Origin: Linnemannia elongata
Taxonomy: Eukaryota; Mortierellomycota; Mortierellomycetes; Mortierellales; Mortierellaceae
Length of the DNA: 64,000 nt
Assembly (NCBI GenBank): GCA_036320915.1
Contig: JAXBDG010000012.1
Location: forward strand, 1,786,501 to 1,850,500
Direction of reading: 5' to 3'
A model generated the notes under the pieces. That model saw only the letters and a list, made by a program, of their open reading frames with translations. It was not told the DNA's origin and did no database searches. Positions 52,728 to 64,000 of the stretch are shown piece after piece. A program made the position numbers and the translations under genes. Position 1 is the stretch's first letter; each line of letters opens with the position of its first letter.

Positions 52728-55289
52728 ATGTCCCCTTCCTCCCCTTCATTGTTACCACCAGCCTTCCCTCCCTCCTTCTCACAACTCCATCAAGAACAAC
52801 TCCATCAAGAACACGACACGACCCCATCACCGCCACCACGGCATCAACAACAACAACAACAACACACGTCTTCACTCTCTCCACGCTCTCCACGCTCGCC
52901 ACCTCCGCGCCTCGCTCGCGAAGATTCGTCATCCTCATCAAACCCTCACGACCACAATCGCAATCACGCCCACAACAACAACTACAGCTACAACTACAAC
53001 AAAGAGGACAGGTCCCGTTCTACCTACCGTGAAACATACAACTATGAAGAGAGGGACTTCTCCTCGACTACTCTAACAGACCACGACCAAGCTGCTCACG
53101 CATCGCGCGTTTACCCAGACTCAAATCTGTCAGGTACAGACTCACCCCAACAACAATCGCCGCCACCACCAGCATACTATCGTTGGGACTCGGCCCATCT
53201 ACCGCGTAGATCCATGTCCCCAGCAGGAACAACAACAGGAGGAGAAGGAGGACCAGGACCAGCCTCAGACGTATCTTCACGGCGATATTACTCTTCTTCG
53301 TCCTCAGAGCACTGTCGTGAATCATGCTGCGTGGATGTATCGCGCGTGCCGTACAATGGACACTTGTCGTCGTTACCTTACACGGTATACCCTCATTCCT
53401 CGGTTTCTTCTCGAACGCAGTCCTATCCCTCAGAGTCGTCGCGTGGCGCGCCGTACTCGCCTGATTCACCTCGCACACCAGCCTTTTCCCCGTCGTTGAA
53501 CTCTTCATCGTCTTCGTCGCCATCGTCCTCAACGTCGTCCTTCCCGCCGACACCCTCGCCCGCAACGGCACACAACCCGCATCAGAGAGTCATCTTTCAC
53601 GACTCGCCTCGAAGGCGCGTCCCAAACGCCTCTAAAAGAGTCAATAACGACGACGAACGGATGGACGTGGATCAGCAGGAAGAGACTGTCGAGTACCCGA
53701 AATCAGCAAAGACTACGACCTCAAAGACCGCTGCCAAACCATTCAAAATCCCTAGACCAGCCAACTCATTCATGTTGTATCGCGCAGAGAATGGCAAAAA
53801 GTTTCCAGGACTGGTCGCCACAGAGCTCTCAGCAAAGTTGGGCGAGGCATGGAGAAGGGAGCCGCAGGATGTTCGGGATCGGTACGATGAAATGGCAGAA
53901 CAGGCCAAGAGGGATCATGCTCTCAAATACCCCGACTACAAGTTTGCACCTGTCAAGCGTGGTACAGGCAAGCGGGCGCTGAAGTTGGCAGCGGAGGCAA
54001 TTGCGAACGAGATGGCCGAAATGGATGCTGCTGCGCTGTTGATCTCCCTGTCGTCCATGACTCCAGCTACCGGTACCGGCCCCACTCCCTCAAGCAGTGG
54101 CGACCGTCATCAGAGCCAATATGTGCCCATTGGTCGGGCGCGTCCCACATCGGTGGCTGCCACAGGAATCCGACCCAAGGCGCAACGTCCATTCAAGGTA
54201 GCGAGCCTCAACAAATCGAATGTGCCGATCTCCAACGACGCGAATGTATCCTCAGCAAGCAGCTCGAATGCATCATTATCCGACAACAACGGTAGTACCA
54301 ACAACAATAACAACATCAAAACGGAATCAGCCAACAGCAACGACGGGACAGATGCATTGTTAAATGATACGAATGCAGCATCACAACAGCAGCAGAGTAG
54401 TCGAGCGTATCCTCAATTGTCCCCTCCGCTAATCCTGTTTCGCGAGGCGCTTGCAAGAAGGTCTCCCCAACTTGCGTCTTCGTTGGTAGCCCAAATAGTG
54501 ATCAACGTCTGGTTCGGAGTGACCGAGGAACTTCGGGAGCGGTACGAGATCATGGCCGAGAGCGACCCACGGTTCAAGGACAAGTCCAACTACGTCAACC
54601 ACTCTCAAATCAGTGGCACCCCTACCACCGCGTCCGAGGCCATGATGGCGAACCAGATCGCGCAGCTCCTTAAAAAGGCGGCCGCTGGTGAGCAGCTGGT
54701 CCTACCCCACTCCAACAAACGCAAGGGGTCCGCCAACACCACCAGCGGGCATTCGCCAGCCACCAAACTTGCAAGGCTCGCACCTGCTTCCATTTTTCTG
54801 CCTACCGAGCGTGCTCCCGCTCCTGCCTTTGTCTCTGCCCCTCCCCAGGATGCCCCTGCCCTGGCATCTTCGTATTCACGCTCTCCATCTCCCCCTTCTC
54901 TGCCTCCTCCTACTTCCAAGGCAATTTGTGGTGTCCCTACCAAAGCTGTCCCTGATTCTTTTCCAGACAAGATGGCTACTGACCCTTCACGGAATGATCT
55001 TGCGCCTGTTGTTGTGGTCCCGATGCCCATGGCCAGCCCAAACAAGCGCCAGACCAGAGCTTCTGTGGCCCTGATCTCCACGAGTGGGTTTTCTCGTTCT
55101 ACTTCAGTAGAGGCTTCTTCTGGTTCGACTTTGGTCACTCCTTCATCGACTGCAAAGACATCAACAGACAAGAAGTCAGTTCCACCCATGGTTCGGAAGG
55201 CGAAGGTGGAAGAGAAGGTTGAGGATAAGGTGACCCCTGCCAACCGCCCCGTCCGTCGTATCACTCGTCCCCCAAGGTACTCTGCTTAG
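52728..55289 (+). CDS. HMG-box transcription factor (MATA_HMG type)
   Basis: 853 residues, single exon. The first about 330 residues are low complexity (Ser, Pro, Asn, Gln). Residues about 337-410 form an HMG box of the MATA class: KIPRPANSFMLYRAENGKKF, LSAKLGEAWRREPQDVR and HALKYPDYKFAP, with the RPxNSFMLYR start and W..E....R..Y core that bend and bind DNA in the minor groove. Residues about 561-625 look like a second, degenerate box (LSPPLILFREALARR, NVWFGVTEELRERYEIMAE). Basic segments near the C-terminus (RKAKVEEK, RPVRRITRPPR) could be nuclear signals. It acts in the nucleus; target genes and any mating or developmental role cannot be inferred. Kozak-like ACCACTATGT; several upstream frames only shadow the leader. 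Confidence 0.9.
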   Translation: MSPSSPSLLPPAFPPSFSQLHQEQLHQEHDTTPSPPPRHQQQQQQHTSSLSPRSPRSPPPRLAREDSSSSSNPHDHNRNHAHNNNYSYNYNKEDRSRSTYRETYNYEERDFSSTTLTDHDQAAHASRVYPDSNLSGTDSPQQQSPPPPAYYRWDSAHLPRRSMSPAGTTTGGEGGPGPASDVSSRRYYSSSSSEHCRESCCVDVSRVPYNGHLSSLPYTVYPHSSVSSRTQSYPSESSRGAPYSPDSPRTPAFSPSLNSSSSSSPSSSTSSFPPTPSPATAHNPHQRVIFHDSPRRRVPNASKRVNNDDERMDVDQQEETVEYPKSAKTTTSKTAAKPFKIPRPANSFMLYRAENGKKFPGLVATELSAKLGEAWRREPQDVRDRYDEMAEQAKRDHALKYPDYKFAPVKRGTGKRALKLAAEAIANEMAEMDAAALLISLSSMTPATGTGPTPSSSGDRHQSQYVPIGRARPTSVAATGIRPKAQRPFKVASLNKSNVPISNDANVSSASSSNASLSDNNGSTNNNNNIKTESANSNDGTDALLNDTNAASQQQQSSRAYPQLSPPLILFREALARRSPQLASSLVAQIVINVWFGVTEELRERYEIMAESDPRFKDKSNYVNHSQISGTPTTASEAMMANQIAQLLKKAAAGEQLVLPHSNKRKGSANTTSGHSPATKLARLAPASIFLPTERAPAPAFVSAPPQDAPALASSYSRSPSPPSLPPPTSKAICGVPTKAVPDSFPDKMATDPSRNDLAPVVVVPMPMASPNKRQTRASVALISTSGFSRSTSVEASSGSTLVTPSSTAKTSTDKKSVPPMVRKAKVEEKVEDKVTPANRPVRRITRPPRYSA

Positions 55290-55363
55290 GGCGGGGTGTC
55301 TCTCTTGTACAGTAACAACGTTCCCTTTTTTTTTTCTTTTTTTTTTTTTTTTGTACTTTTTGC

Positions 55364-55369
55364 AATAAA
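55364..55369 (+). terminator. Poly(A) signal of the HMG gene
   Basis: AATAAA 75 bp after the stop codon, preceded by T-rich sequence. Confidence 0.5.
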
Positions 55370-55922
55370 ACAAATTGTCCTCTGGTTGGGCGAAGTGAAC
55401 CCCTTCTTTTTTTTCAAGTCGGGATTACAATGACACTTCATGGATGCGATGTCAATGGGCCTACTTGTATACTTTTCATATTTAGCGTGTCAAGCAAGAG
55501 GGATTTGTTTTTTGTTTTCGTAGGTATGTCTGGTAGTGGATGAATCTCCCACGGGTTGTTCTGTGACCCCACCGACGAATCCATGCTCGCCGATTTTCCT
55601 ATTGTCCCCAACGAATCCAGTAAAATAGTTGTTGTCGTTTGTTTTTATTTTGCTTTTGTGCGCCAAATGCGGAAACGATGCCCGCCCCTTCATTCCCCTT
55701 GCCTGTGTCCAATGTATGTTCGGCAAGTGTTACTCATTACTGACTGATCGATTCAGTTTTGTCCCTTTGAGTTCATTTTTTGACCAACACTCCTTTTCTA
55801 CTTTCCTCCCTTCTTTTCTCTTCTTTTCTCTTCTCTCCTTTTCTCACAACACATTTTCTCCTCTTTCCCCTCTTCAACAACTCCTCCCTCCCCTTCTGCC
55901 CTTCTCCAAATAACAACAAAGA

Positions 55923-58504
55923 ATGTCACCACACGCACAGGACACAAATGAACATCCGGCAGTGACCCGATTCCGTGAATACCTCCGCATCGACACCCGT
56001 CAACCCACCCCTGACTATGCCGGCTCCACAGCCTTCCTCATCCGCCAGGCACAGGAGATTGACATGCCCTACCGTGTTGTCGAGGTACATTTCCTTTTTT
56101 TTAATTCAGCGAGGCAGGGAGATGGAAAATTACTCCGCTTCGGCATCTGATGAGCAACAAGCAATGTAGAGAAAGTAACAGTGATGCGGGAGAAAACAAT
56201 GAAAGAGAAGAAAAAAAGAGTGATGGTCTTGTTCCTGGGTATGTCCTAACACCTTCTTCAACCTCCTTCTCCTACATTTACTGTATATGAAAACAATTAT
56301 ATAGTGCGTGAAGGGAAAGCCGACGGTGATTATGACATTCGAGGGCCAGGATCCTTCTCTCCCATCTTTGCTGTTGAACAGCCACACGGATGTGGTCCCT
56401 GTCTTCCCTGATATGTGGACCCAGGACCCAATGGGCGCCAATAAGGTCGATGGGTTCATTTATGCCCGTGGTTCCCAGGACATGAAGTGTGTCGGCATGA
56501 GGTAGGGACTTTTCTTTTCCGCGGAACGAGCGAACCATGAGAAAATGTCAAAAGGAATGGACAGGCGCTTTTGTGAGTGCACGGTGCTGCGCTTCTTTTT
56601 GCTCTGCGCTGACTTTGTTTGTCGGTTGTTGTGTGAATGTTTTATAGCTACTTGGAGGTGCTTCGCCAATACCGCAAGGAAGGCAAGAAGCCTCTTAGAA
56701 CCATCCACCTCACCTGGGTCCCAGGCAAGTCTCACTCGCGCTTCGTTTGAATTTTCGATTCCTGGTTTTTGTTGCTAAAGGGTCACCCTCACGTCTCAGA
56801 TTTCATGGAAGGCAGACTATGCAGAGCAGCAAAAATCAACGGAACACCTTTGGACCAAACGGAGCTAAGGAACACTTTCTGGGCAAAAGGAAGCTACGGG
56901 CTGGGCTGAACAGGACGTCGGAAGAAAGTTCAAGACAGAACGAGAGAAAGAAAGGGACTAATGCATGGACGCCATTGTGGAAGGGCACATGAACGGGATA
57001 CAAAAGGGTGACCAATTGGAGGACTAGAGAGGGGATAGGGATAGTGATGGACCCAACATCTTTTTGCGTGTGCGAGCGGCGTGTCTGCGAAGCAAGAGTG
57101 GTTTGGATGGACGGGAGGGCGGCACCTTTTTAGATTATTTTTTTCCACGGTCCATTTGGACTGTGGATTGACATCATTTTCCGCCTCAAATCGGAACACG
57201 GAGAGATGCGCCATTTTATTGTTCTTTTTTACTCATTCAAGACTAATACTTTTTCCGCACGCTAACCTTAATTACCTTTACGCTTGGGACAAACAAACAA
57301 CAGAGGAGGAGGTCGGAGGTGTAGAGGGAATGAAGCTGCTGGTCCACCATGAAGAGTTCAAGCGCCTCAACGTCGCATTCGCCCTTGACGAAGGAATTGC
57401 GTCCCCCAAGAACGCGCTCAAGGTCTTTTATGGCGAGCGCATGCCCTGGTGGATCAAGATCACTGCCACTGGCCCCACAGGACATGGATCACAGTTTATT
57501 CAGGATACTGCCCCTACCAAGTTGTTGAAGGTCATCGAGAAGTTTATGAACCTCCGCAATGAGCAGGAGAAGTTGCTGGAGGTCGGATTGCACCACAATG
57601 GGCAGAGATATACTTTGGGCGATGTTACTACCATCAACCTCACCTTCTTGCAGGTATGTTGCTGTCATTGTTCTGTTTACATCAACAGGGTAAAGCATTG
57701 TAATGCTGTCAGTAGATTTACATGCTGACTTACTTGTGGTTTTGTTGTATGATCGTGTAGAGCGGTATTCAGTACAACGTTATTCCTATGGAGGCTACCT
57801 GCGGTTTCGATATCCGCGTCAGCCCCTTCTTTGACATGAAGGAGTTCCAGGCCAAGATCGAAGGCTTTGTCGCCTCCCAGCCCGGGTAATTATTTTGTCG
57901 AAAATGCAACAGGGCATGAAAGATTGTGGGAGAGCAGAACAACAGGAGAGATGGTGACGGAAGTTAGACTTAGTATTTCTGACCACGGTTTTTTTATTTG
58001 ATTTTTAGAGTGACGATGGAGTTTGTGAATGGACACTTTGACAACACGTTGACAGCGATTGATGAGTCCAACATCTGGTGGACAGTGTTCAGCGATGCCT
58101 GCAAGGGCATGAACGTCGACTATGAGACCGAGATCTTCCCTGGTAAGACGATTGGACCACCATAACCTGTGATCTAATTATTTGTACTCTCCGTGCGAGT
58201 TCTCCTTCCGATTCATGTTCTTTTGTGTTAACCCCCCCCCCCCCCCCCCCCTTTTTTTGTGTGTGTGTGTGTGTGTGTGTGGAAAAAAAATTTAATAGCG
58301 GCAACGGATTCGCGCTACTTGCGTGAAGTGGGAATCCCCGCATTGGGGGTGTCGTACCTCAAGAACACGCCCCTCTTGCTCCACGACCATGACGAGAGGA
58401 TGCATGAGGATATCTTTTTGGAGGGCATTGAGTTCTACAACACTTTGATTACAAGACTCTCGAACATTACTGCAGCTGAGGTTGAAGCTACCTTGATTAA
58501 GTAG
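55923..58504 (+). CDS. Aminoacylase-1-like M20 metallopeptidase
   Basis: Seven exons: 55923-56084, 56305-56501, 56648-56724, 57304-57653, 57761-57885, 58009-58142, 58299-58504; total 1,251 nt, 416 residues, closing in frame. It hydrolyses N-acyl-L-amino acids in the cytosol, using two zinc ions. Visible residues by my count: His81 in LLNSHTDVVPV, bridging Asp113 in ARGSQDMK, general base Glu147 and ligand Glu148 in WVPEEEVGG, Glu175 in LDEG, and the late His in LLHDHDERMHE. GPTGHGSQF carries the dimer-interface His. Length and spacing match aminoacylase-1. Intron 3 is unusual: it begins GCAAGT (GC-AG class) and is 579 bp, several times the others. Intron 6 holds a poly-C/(GT)n tract. No signal peptide. 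Confidence 0.92.
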
Positions 58505-58570
58505 ATTGGTTTTAGTATTCTACCCTGGAGGAGAAAGGTGGATACAGGGTGCCTCGTAGGGATACGATAT

Positions 58571-58576
58571 AATAAA
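58571..58576 (+). terminator. Poly(A) signal of the M20 gene
   Basis: AATAAA 67 bp after the stop. Confidence 0.5.
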
Positions 58577-59089
58577 TTTGATACAGAGCGCTTGTTGAAT
58601 ACAACATGTAGGTGATGGCTTGTTAGCTTGGCGTGACAAGTGAATGAGAACTTACAGGAATGACAGTTGGATGGCGGGGAGGGGTGGGGAGGGGTGGGGA
58701 GGTGATGTATAGGGAACGGTAAACCCTCACGCTTCATGTCGGTTCAGTACTTGAATGCTCACTGGAACCGTCTTTGTTGTTTTTTTGTTTTTGTGTGACC
58801 TGAAAGGATTGTTCGAACTGATGGGTTGTCCATTTTCTTTTTGTAAGCTCCAGAACGAGGACGACCTTGCTTAGATTATGGTTATCAACATTTCGGTACG
58901 ACTGTGTATCTGAAGTGGCATGAAGGACGCATTTGAAGATTGACGACTTTCCAAAAAAAAAAAAAAAGAAAAAAAAAAAAGAGGCCGTCCCTCCTATCTG
59001 TAGTTGTTCTCATCCATTCCTTGGCTGTTCTCTCTCTCTCTCTTTTTTTTAACCACCTTTCCATCCCATTCTCCCTTCATCAAAACAAA
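58577..59089. other. Intergenic region
   Basis: GGGGAGGGGTGG direct repeats near 58677-58700 and an A-rich run near 58950-58980; no gene. Confidence 0.5.
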
Positions 59090-60200
59090 CATATCGCTCG
59101 AATATGCGTCCATCTCCGCTTTTCTCTTTCGCCTCTTAGAAAATACAGGCAATCCAAAAAAAAAACCACCAACTCAACAATTCAATGGTCTACTTAGAAA
59201 GTTTACCTTCTCTTCCACTCTGTCCCACAAACACACACACACACACACCACTACTCCACTCTTCTTTTTCCTTTTCTCCTCCTCTCACCATATTGCTCCA
59301 AGTATCGTGGGAAAGATCACCTCTGTCACTTCTATAAAGGAAAACAAACGGCAATAACAAACCATCAAAAGCAAATAGACCACAAGAGCACGGATCAACG
59401 CTTCTTTGCAGCATAATCAGCCCGCTCTTTGACTACTACTATGGTCGTGAATAATGGCGCCATCGCTCGAGACATTGAGGCAAAGCAGATAAAAAAAGGA
59501 TGGGTAAAATTGATACAAAAGGGTGCAAAAGGGGTGCAGAAGGGGTAGAGAAGGAGATGAGGAAGAGAAAGGAACCTGAAGAGAAACCTGAAGGGGAACC
59601 GAAGAAGAACTAAAGAGGAACTGAAGGCAAGGTGAGGAAAGAGCAGGATGACGGAATGAAAGAAGTTGGATAGGAGCCGAAATAAAAAGAAGTCCAAAAA
59701 AATATTCTCTAATGTATTTGCACCTAGAGAACATAGGCAAGCAACGCAGGCATAGAGAGGTCAAAGCAAAGTTCAGGCCTAACAGTTTGTGTGTGGTGCC
59801 AGGAAAGAGATCGAAAGGAGAGAAAAGACAAAGTTGCTAATGTAGAAAACCCCCTTGGCGGGTCAATTGGCCTCCTTTGCAAAGGTTGTACATTAGTTTA
59901 CAGCCACTAAAACAAGTTGCACCAGCCATGCAGATTGTAGCAATGCAGAGTCCTTGCTCAGATAACCAAGTACTGTATTGGAGGGATGGATACCACCAAT
60001 GCCTCCCTATTTTGTTCTTTTCATCTCCATCCCCGAGCGAGGCCACGGGTACCATTCTAGCTGGGTTCACATGCGCAGTAATAAGAAGGTGGAGTAGTTT
60101 GACAACCAGGAAATAACGATTTGCAACATGAGAGAACAACAAAGTAAAAATATTGAATAGCCATCACAGTGTGCAAAGAGAAATAAAGTTCTGAGGTGTC
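59090..60200 (+). repeat. Dispersed repeat R3, copy 3
   Basis: Matches 19290-20098 (+) and, in its distal half and beyond into the LRR promoter, 33060-33600 (-). It contains short protein-like frames only. Confidence 0.75.
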
Positions 60201-60375
60201 AACTATTATATCCCAACATTATTTTTGGTAATACCATCCCATTCTCTCTCTCTCATCCCATTCCATTCTCTCTCTCAGTCTATTCCTTCCTCCTCATCCC
60301 ATTCAACTCTTCCTGTCATCCATAACACCATCAATCCTGTCACACATCTCATACACCTCTTCTTGCAAGACCAAG

Positions 60376-61698
60376 ATGTCCCAGACACATCCCCTCGATC
60401 TACATGAGATTCGGTCCAGAATCGCCAGCAGTCTTGGCCTTAAAGACCTCGCGTCCTGTGCGCGTGTGAGTCAGGATTGGAACGACTCGTTTACACCGCC
60501 AATATACAACTCTGTCGTCTTAACAAAACATGACCTCGGCATGGAATCTGTCGAGAGAAACAAGCATTTTATAAAGCACCTGACGATTCAGAAGGCTACC
60601 TATGGAACACTATGGACATCTGCAGAATACGAAGTACTTTCTAGCATCATGGCGAACTCGACTCTCACCACTTTGAACTTACACGACAACTCGATCGGGG
60701 AGAGCGGAGCTGAGGTGCTGTCTGAGGCAATCAAGAACAACTCGACTCTCACCACTTTGGATATAGGATACAACTCGATCCGAGACGACGGAGCTGAGGC
60801 ACTGTCTGAGGCACTCAAGATCAACTCGACCCTGACCACTTTGAACTTGGAGGACAACGCGATCGGGGAGTATGGAGCTGAGGCACTGTCTGAGGCACTC
60901 AAGACCAACTCGACTCTCACCACTTTCACCATGTACTGCAACTCGATCGGGGAGAACGGAGCTGTAGCGTTGTCTGAGGCGCTCAAGACCAACTCGACTC
61001 TCACCACTTTAATTGTGGGATTCAATTTGATCAGAGACAATGGAACTGTTGCGCTGTGTGAGGCACTCAAGACCAATTCGACTCTTACCTATTTGAACTT
61101 GACCAGCAACTCGATCGAAACCGACGGAGTTGTAGCGCTGCGTGAGTTACTCAAGACCAACTCAACTCTCACCACTTTGGACTTTGCGCTTAACTCGATC
61201 GGACCCTACGGAGCTGGGGCGCTGTCTGAGGCACTCCAGACCAACACGACTCTCACCACTCTGAACTTGTGGTCTAACTCAATCGGATCCTATGGGGCTG
61301 TAGCCCTGTCTGAGGCACTTAAGACCAATTCGACTCTCACCACTTTGACCTTGCACCAGAACATGATCGGGGACAACGGAGCTGTGGCGCTGTGTGAAGC
61401 ACTCAAGACCAATTCGACTCTCACCACCTTGGATTTGGGATACAACTTGATCAGAGACGATGGAGCTGAGGCGATGTGTGAGGCACTCAAGACCAACTCG
61501 GCTCTCACTTTTTTGAGCTTGTACAACAACCCGATCGGGGAGAACGGAGCTGTGGCGCTGTCTGAGGCACTCAAGATCAACTCGACTCTCACCACTTTAA
61601 AAATGGAACGCAACTCGATCGGAGACAAAGGAGTTCAGGCGCTGTCTAAGGCATGCAGCGCGAACCCGACTGTGACCATTGAAGGCATTGACTTTTAG
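60376..61698 (+). CDS. F-box/LRR protein (12 LRRs), intact
   Basis: 440 residues, single exon. F-box at about 5-50 (HPLDLHEIRSRIASSLGLKD, CARVSQDWNDSFTPPIYN), linker to about 95, then twelve 28-residue LRRs (consensus LTTLxLxxNSIGxNGAxALS, then EALKTNST) and the short family cap VTIEGIDF. It is the best-preserved member and has no frame break. By architecture it would be an SCF-type substrate receptor in cytosol or nucleus; the substrate is unknown. Repeats are phase-0 84-bp units. Leader and promoter are shared with the pseudogene at 32895, and the 3' flank with the gene at 34011, so it is the inverted counterpart of that pair. Confidence 0.88.
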   Translation: MSQTHPLDLHEIRSRIASSLGLKDLASCARVSQDWNDSFTPPIYNSVVLTKHDLGMESVERNKHFIKHLTIQKATYGTLWTSAEYEVLSSIMANSTLTTLNLHDNSIGESGAEVLSEAIKNNSTLTTLDIGYNSIRDDGAEALSEALKINSTLTTLNLEDNAIGEYGAEALSEALKTNSTLTTFTMYCNSIGENGAVALSEALKTNSTLTTLIVGFNLIRDNGTVALCEALKTNSTLTYLNLTSNSIETDGVVALRELLKTNSTLTTLDFALNSIGPYGAGALSEALQTNTTLTTLNLWSNSIGSYGAVALSEALKTNSTLTTLTLHQNMIGDNGAVALCEALKTNSTLTTLDLGYNLIRDDGAEAMCEALKTNSALTFLSLYNNPIGENGAVALSEALKINSTLTTLKMERNSIGDKGVQALSKACSANPTVTIEGIDF

Positions 61699-62612
61699 CG
61701 ACTGTCAATGCCTTAGTAAAAGTGACGAAGAGAGAATGTATAACGATATCAGTAAAGATCCCCCTACCCCCTCCTTATCTTCATTCTCGCCAACTCCTGT
61801 CCACACAATTCTGTCTACTCATTGCATTCCCTTGTACAATGAGCTTTTAGTAGATTGATAACGAATTAGCCTTAATACTAAACCCTTAACGTCATGGCAG
61901 TCGTCTAAATCACATATTCTGAATGGGTCTTCCCTTAGTTTGTGAAGATTGCTCGGATTATTGACTTGATCGATCAACATATGGCGCAATCGCCTTCGCC
62001 CTTGAAATCATTGTAGCATAGCCTTACCTACATAGTTCATTCCTCACCTAACAACTTGACTACATCACTCGAAATCCATATCCCGTCCCTGTCCTTGTAT
62101 CCCCCGTTTCATACCCTACCACTTTACTCCGCCTTGAAAAAAGGTCATTCTGCCTTGCTTCTGTCTTGATTCTAGACAAACCCTAGTCATCTAACAAAAA
62201 TGACGCAGCCTGCTTTTCTACGTAGTATGGAGTGTTTCCATGGGTTGTCTCATTACCATTCATTCCCCCGAAATCGACCTTTTTTTCTTCTCCATTCTCT
62301 CTCTTGACTCTATTGGCCTTTTCATTTTGCTCGAATTCGCCCAGCCCATTCATGAACCCTGAACTCAAGATCATTTATTCCTTTTACGTTGCTAACGTTC
62401 AAGTTGCCGTCGCTTCTGCCATCGAAGAGTCTGATTAGTTAGCCTTCCTATTTCGTCAGCCTCTATATGAATTTTCCACGTTTTTTGCCACCAATATAAA
62501 AAGTAATAAATGAAATCGTCTTCCATGAATGCCACTATCTTCGACACTTCTCCCATCCCCGTCCACCCAACACCTTACCTCAGCGAGACCTTCACACACC
62601 CTTTGAAGCACC
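61699..62612. other. 3' flank of LRR gene and spacer
   Basis: 61735-61920 is shared, inverted, with 33780-33960. No gene seen in the remainder. Confidence 0.5.
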
Positions 62613-63891
62613 ATGCCACCACTGAGAATGAACAATATTAAAATTATCAACACCACCAGAGAAAGGATCATTGATTTATTCACTGATAAGGGCATGACCA
62701 TGGCATTGGTAGCCCGTAACTTCAATCCCCTTGTCTACTGCCAGTAACACTGTCAGCACATTCATTCATACCAACCGCGTAGGCAATCTGCCCAGAGGCG
62801 GAAACCGTGGCAGTAGGGCCGAGCAAGCTCATCGCGACTGGCTCACTGAGAACATGGAAGAGTTCGTTGGCCGTCCTGTTCAGTGGCTCGCCACCAAGTT
62901 GAACGAGCACTTTCAGATCGACCCCCCCCCCCCCCTTGCCCAGCGCACTGTCTACAGGTCCATCAACAAGCTCACCGCTTACACGCTCAAGCTGATGAGG
63001 GTTGAGCCAGGGAGATACAATGATCCCGAGCACATTGAGGGCCGAAGACAATGGGCCGAAAACGTCCTCCATGGTCCTAGGAATATGAACTACTTTGTAT
63101 ACATTGACGAAGCTGACTTCAATTTGCACATCACCCGCAAGTACGGCCGCGCTCCCCGCGGCAGACGTGAATGTTCAGAGAGTTCCCTACACTCGTGGCT
63201 CAATCACGTCTCTGGTCATTTGCTGTCGAAAAGACGGGCATCCTAGCATACCACTTCAAGCGTGAAGCATATAGCCAAGATCCTTTAACCGAATTTTTGG
63301 AGGACAAACTGTTTCCTCGTTTCGATGGCCGACGACGCATTTTTTGATGGATAACGCTAGGTTCTACAAGACTCAGAAGGTTCTAGACGCCATCACTACC
63401 AGTGGCCACACCTTTCTTCTTCTCCCTTCGCACAGCCCGCATCTCAACGCTGCTGAGTCTGTCTTCAGTAGCGTCGAGACCCATGTCCGCCTGGAGGTTG
63501 TAGTAGCTGAGACTCTTGCCGGCCATGTTACAAGCAGCCTAGCACAAAATCAATGCTGCAATAGCTAAAGGGTGGAACTGAATTTGGACGAAATTTCCTG
63601 CTTTCATTCGCAGGGGCTCCACTTGGCCGTCTCTATGACATGCGCCAAGCCCTTCCGGAGGGTTATTATGACTCATACATTGAAGGCTGGGGTGATGGAG
63701 CAGAGCACGGAGAGGAGGAGGAAGTGAGGGAGGGCATAGATGAGGACAACGAGAATGAGGAGGGACATGGAGCCAATCAAGGGGAAGAAATAGATAAGGA
63801 TGAAACTGGTGATGCGTGGGATGAAGTTCAAGCGCACGCCCATAGAAATTTCTCACCCCTTCGCACCCGCTTGGGAAAGACGCGAAATTGA
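62613..63891 (+). pseudogene. Frameshifted Tc1/mariner-type (DDE_3) transposase
   Basis: The signal starts at the ATG at 62613 with a helix-turn-helix (NTTRERIIDLFTDKGMTMAL). It shifts frame near 62730 and continues with LPRGGNRGS..HRDWLTENME, RTVYRSINKL, and FVYIDEADFNLHITRKYGRA (first catalytic Asp). Frames then change near 63170, 63230 and 63340 before LMDNARFYKTQKVLDAI (second Asp) and LLPSHSPHLNAAESVFSSVE (third acidic residue, Glu). The tail (to 63891) is very acidic. At least four frame breaks and a poly-C run at about 62922-62935 show it is dead. Termini not identified; the element may continue past the window. Confidence 0.8.
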
Positions 63892-64000
63892 GGGTTTGAG
63901 GAGAGCACAATCAAAATCAATACTGTGGCGAACTTAGTTCAAGGTAGAGCACAACCGCAAAGAATGCACGCTAATGAAATATTTTCTGTGCTTTTTTTGA

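Noticed and set aside
54605..55264. 219-codon minus-strand frame opposite the HMG gene
   Set aside because: Antisense of a GC-rich Ser/Pro/Ala region; no start context or family.

Overview
The window looks like a repeat-rich chromosomal segment of an early-diverging filamentous fungus, most likely a member of the Mortierellaceae (inference). Short GT-AG introns, CT-rich promoters, a MATA-type HMG-box factor, a fungal DOMON-cytochrome b561 protein and a tandem family of F-box/28-residue-LRR proteins point that way. Genuine genes are sparse; much of the 64 kb is made of segmental duplications and relics of transposons.

Layout. 1-7.6 kb: the 3' end of a gene that also occurs further right, a small WWE-like protein, then a large palindrome whose two arms carry identical copies of a 100-aa secreted protein, with a 5'-truncated LINE inserted beside its centre. 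8.3-9.8 kb: DOMON-cytochrome b561 gene. 13-20 kb: decayed genes, minisatellites and dispersed repeats. 20.2-20.8 kb: an intronless, bacterial-looking FMN azoreductase gene. 23-25.4 kb: hAT transposase. 28.4-28.8 kb: broken Pif1/Helitron-type helicase. 29.1-29.3 kb: knottin-like secreted peptide. 29.7-30.7 kb: a 75-bp tandem array interrupted by a 661-bp MITE.

32-47.4 kb is an expansion zone. Three minus-strand F-box/LRR genes or pseudogenes occur here, two of them followed by 3 kb flanks duplicated at a constant offset of 7,523 bp. A third copy of the secreted-protein cassette ends the zone. 47.5-47.9 kb: a second, unrelated secreted cysteine-rich protein. 48.4-48.6 kb: a 217-bp MITE. 52.7-58.5 kb: the most ordinary part, with an HMG-box transcription factor and a seven-exon aminoacylase-1-like M20 peptidase. 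60.4-61.7 kb: an intact F-box/LRR gene that is an inverted paralogue of the 32-34 kb copies. 62.6-63.9 kb: a frameshifted Tc1/mariner-type (DDE_3) transposase.

The genes do not form a pathway. The recurring theme is local amplification of secreted peptides and F-box/LRR proteins among mobile elements, which resembles a fast-evolving accessory compartment. Exon models were built by hand from splice signals and frame continuity. The aminoacylase, DOMON-b561 and hAT models close in frame exactly; others are marked as uncertain.
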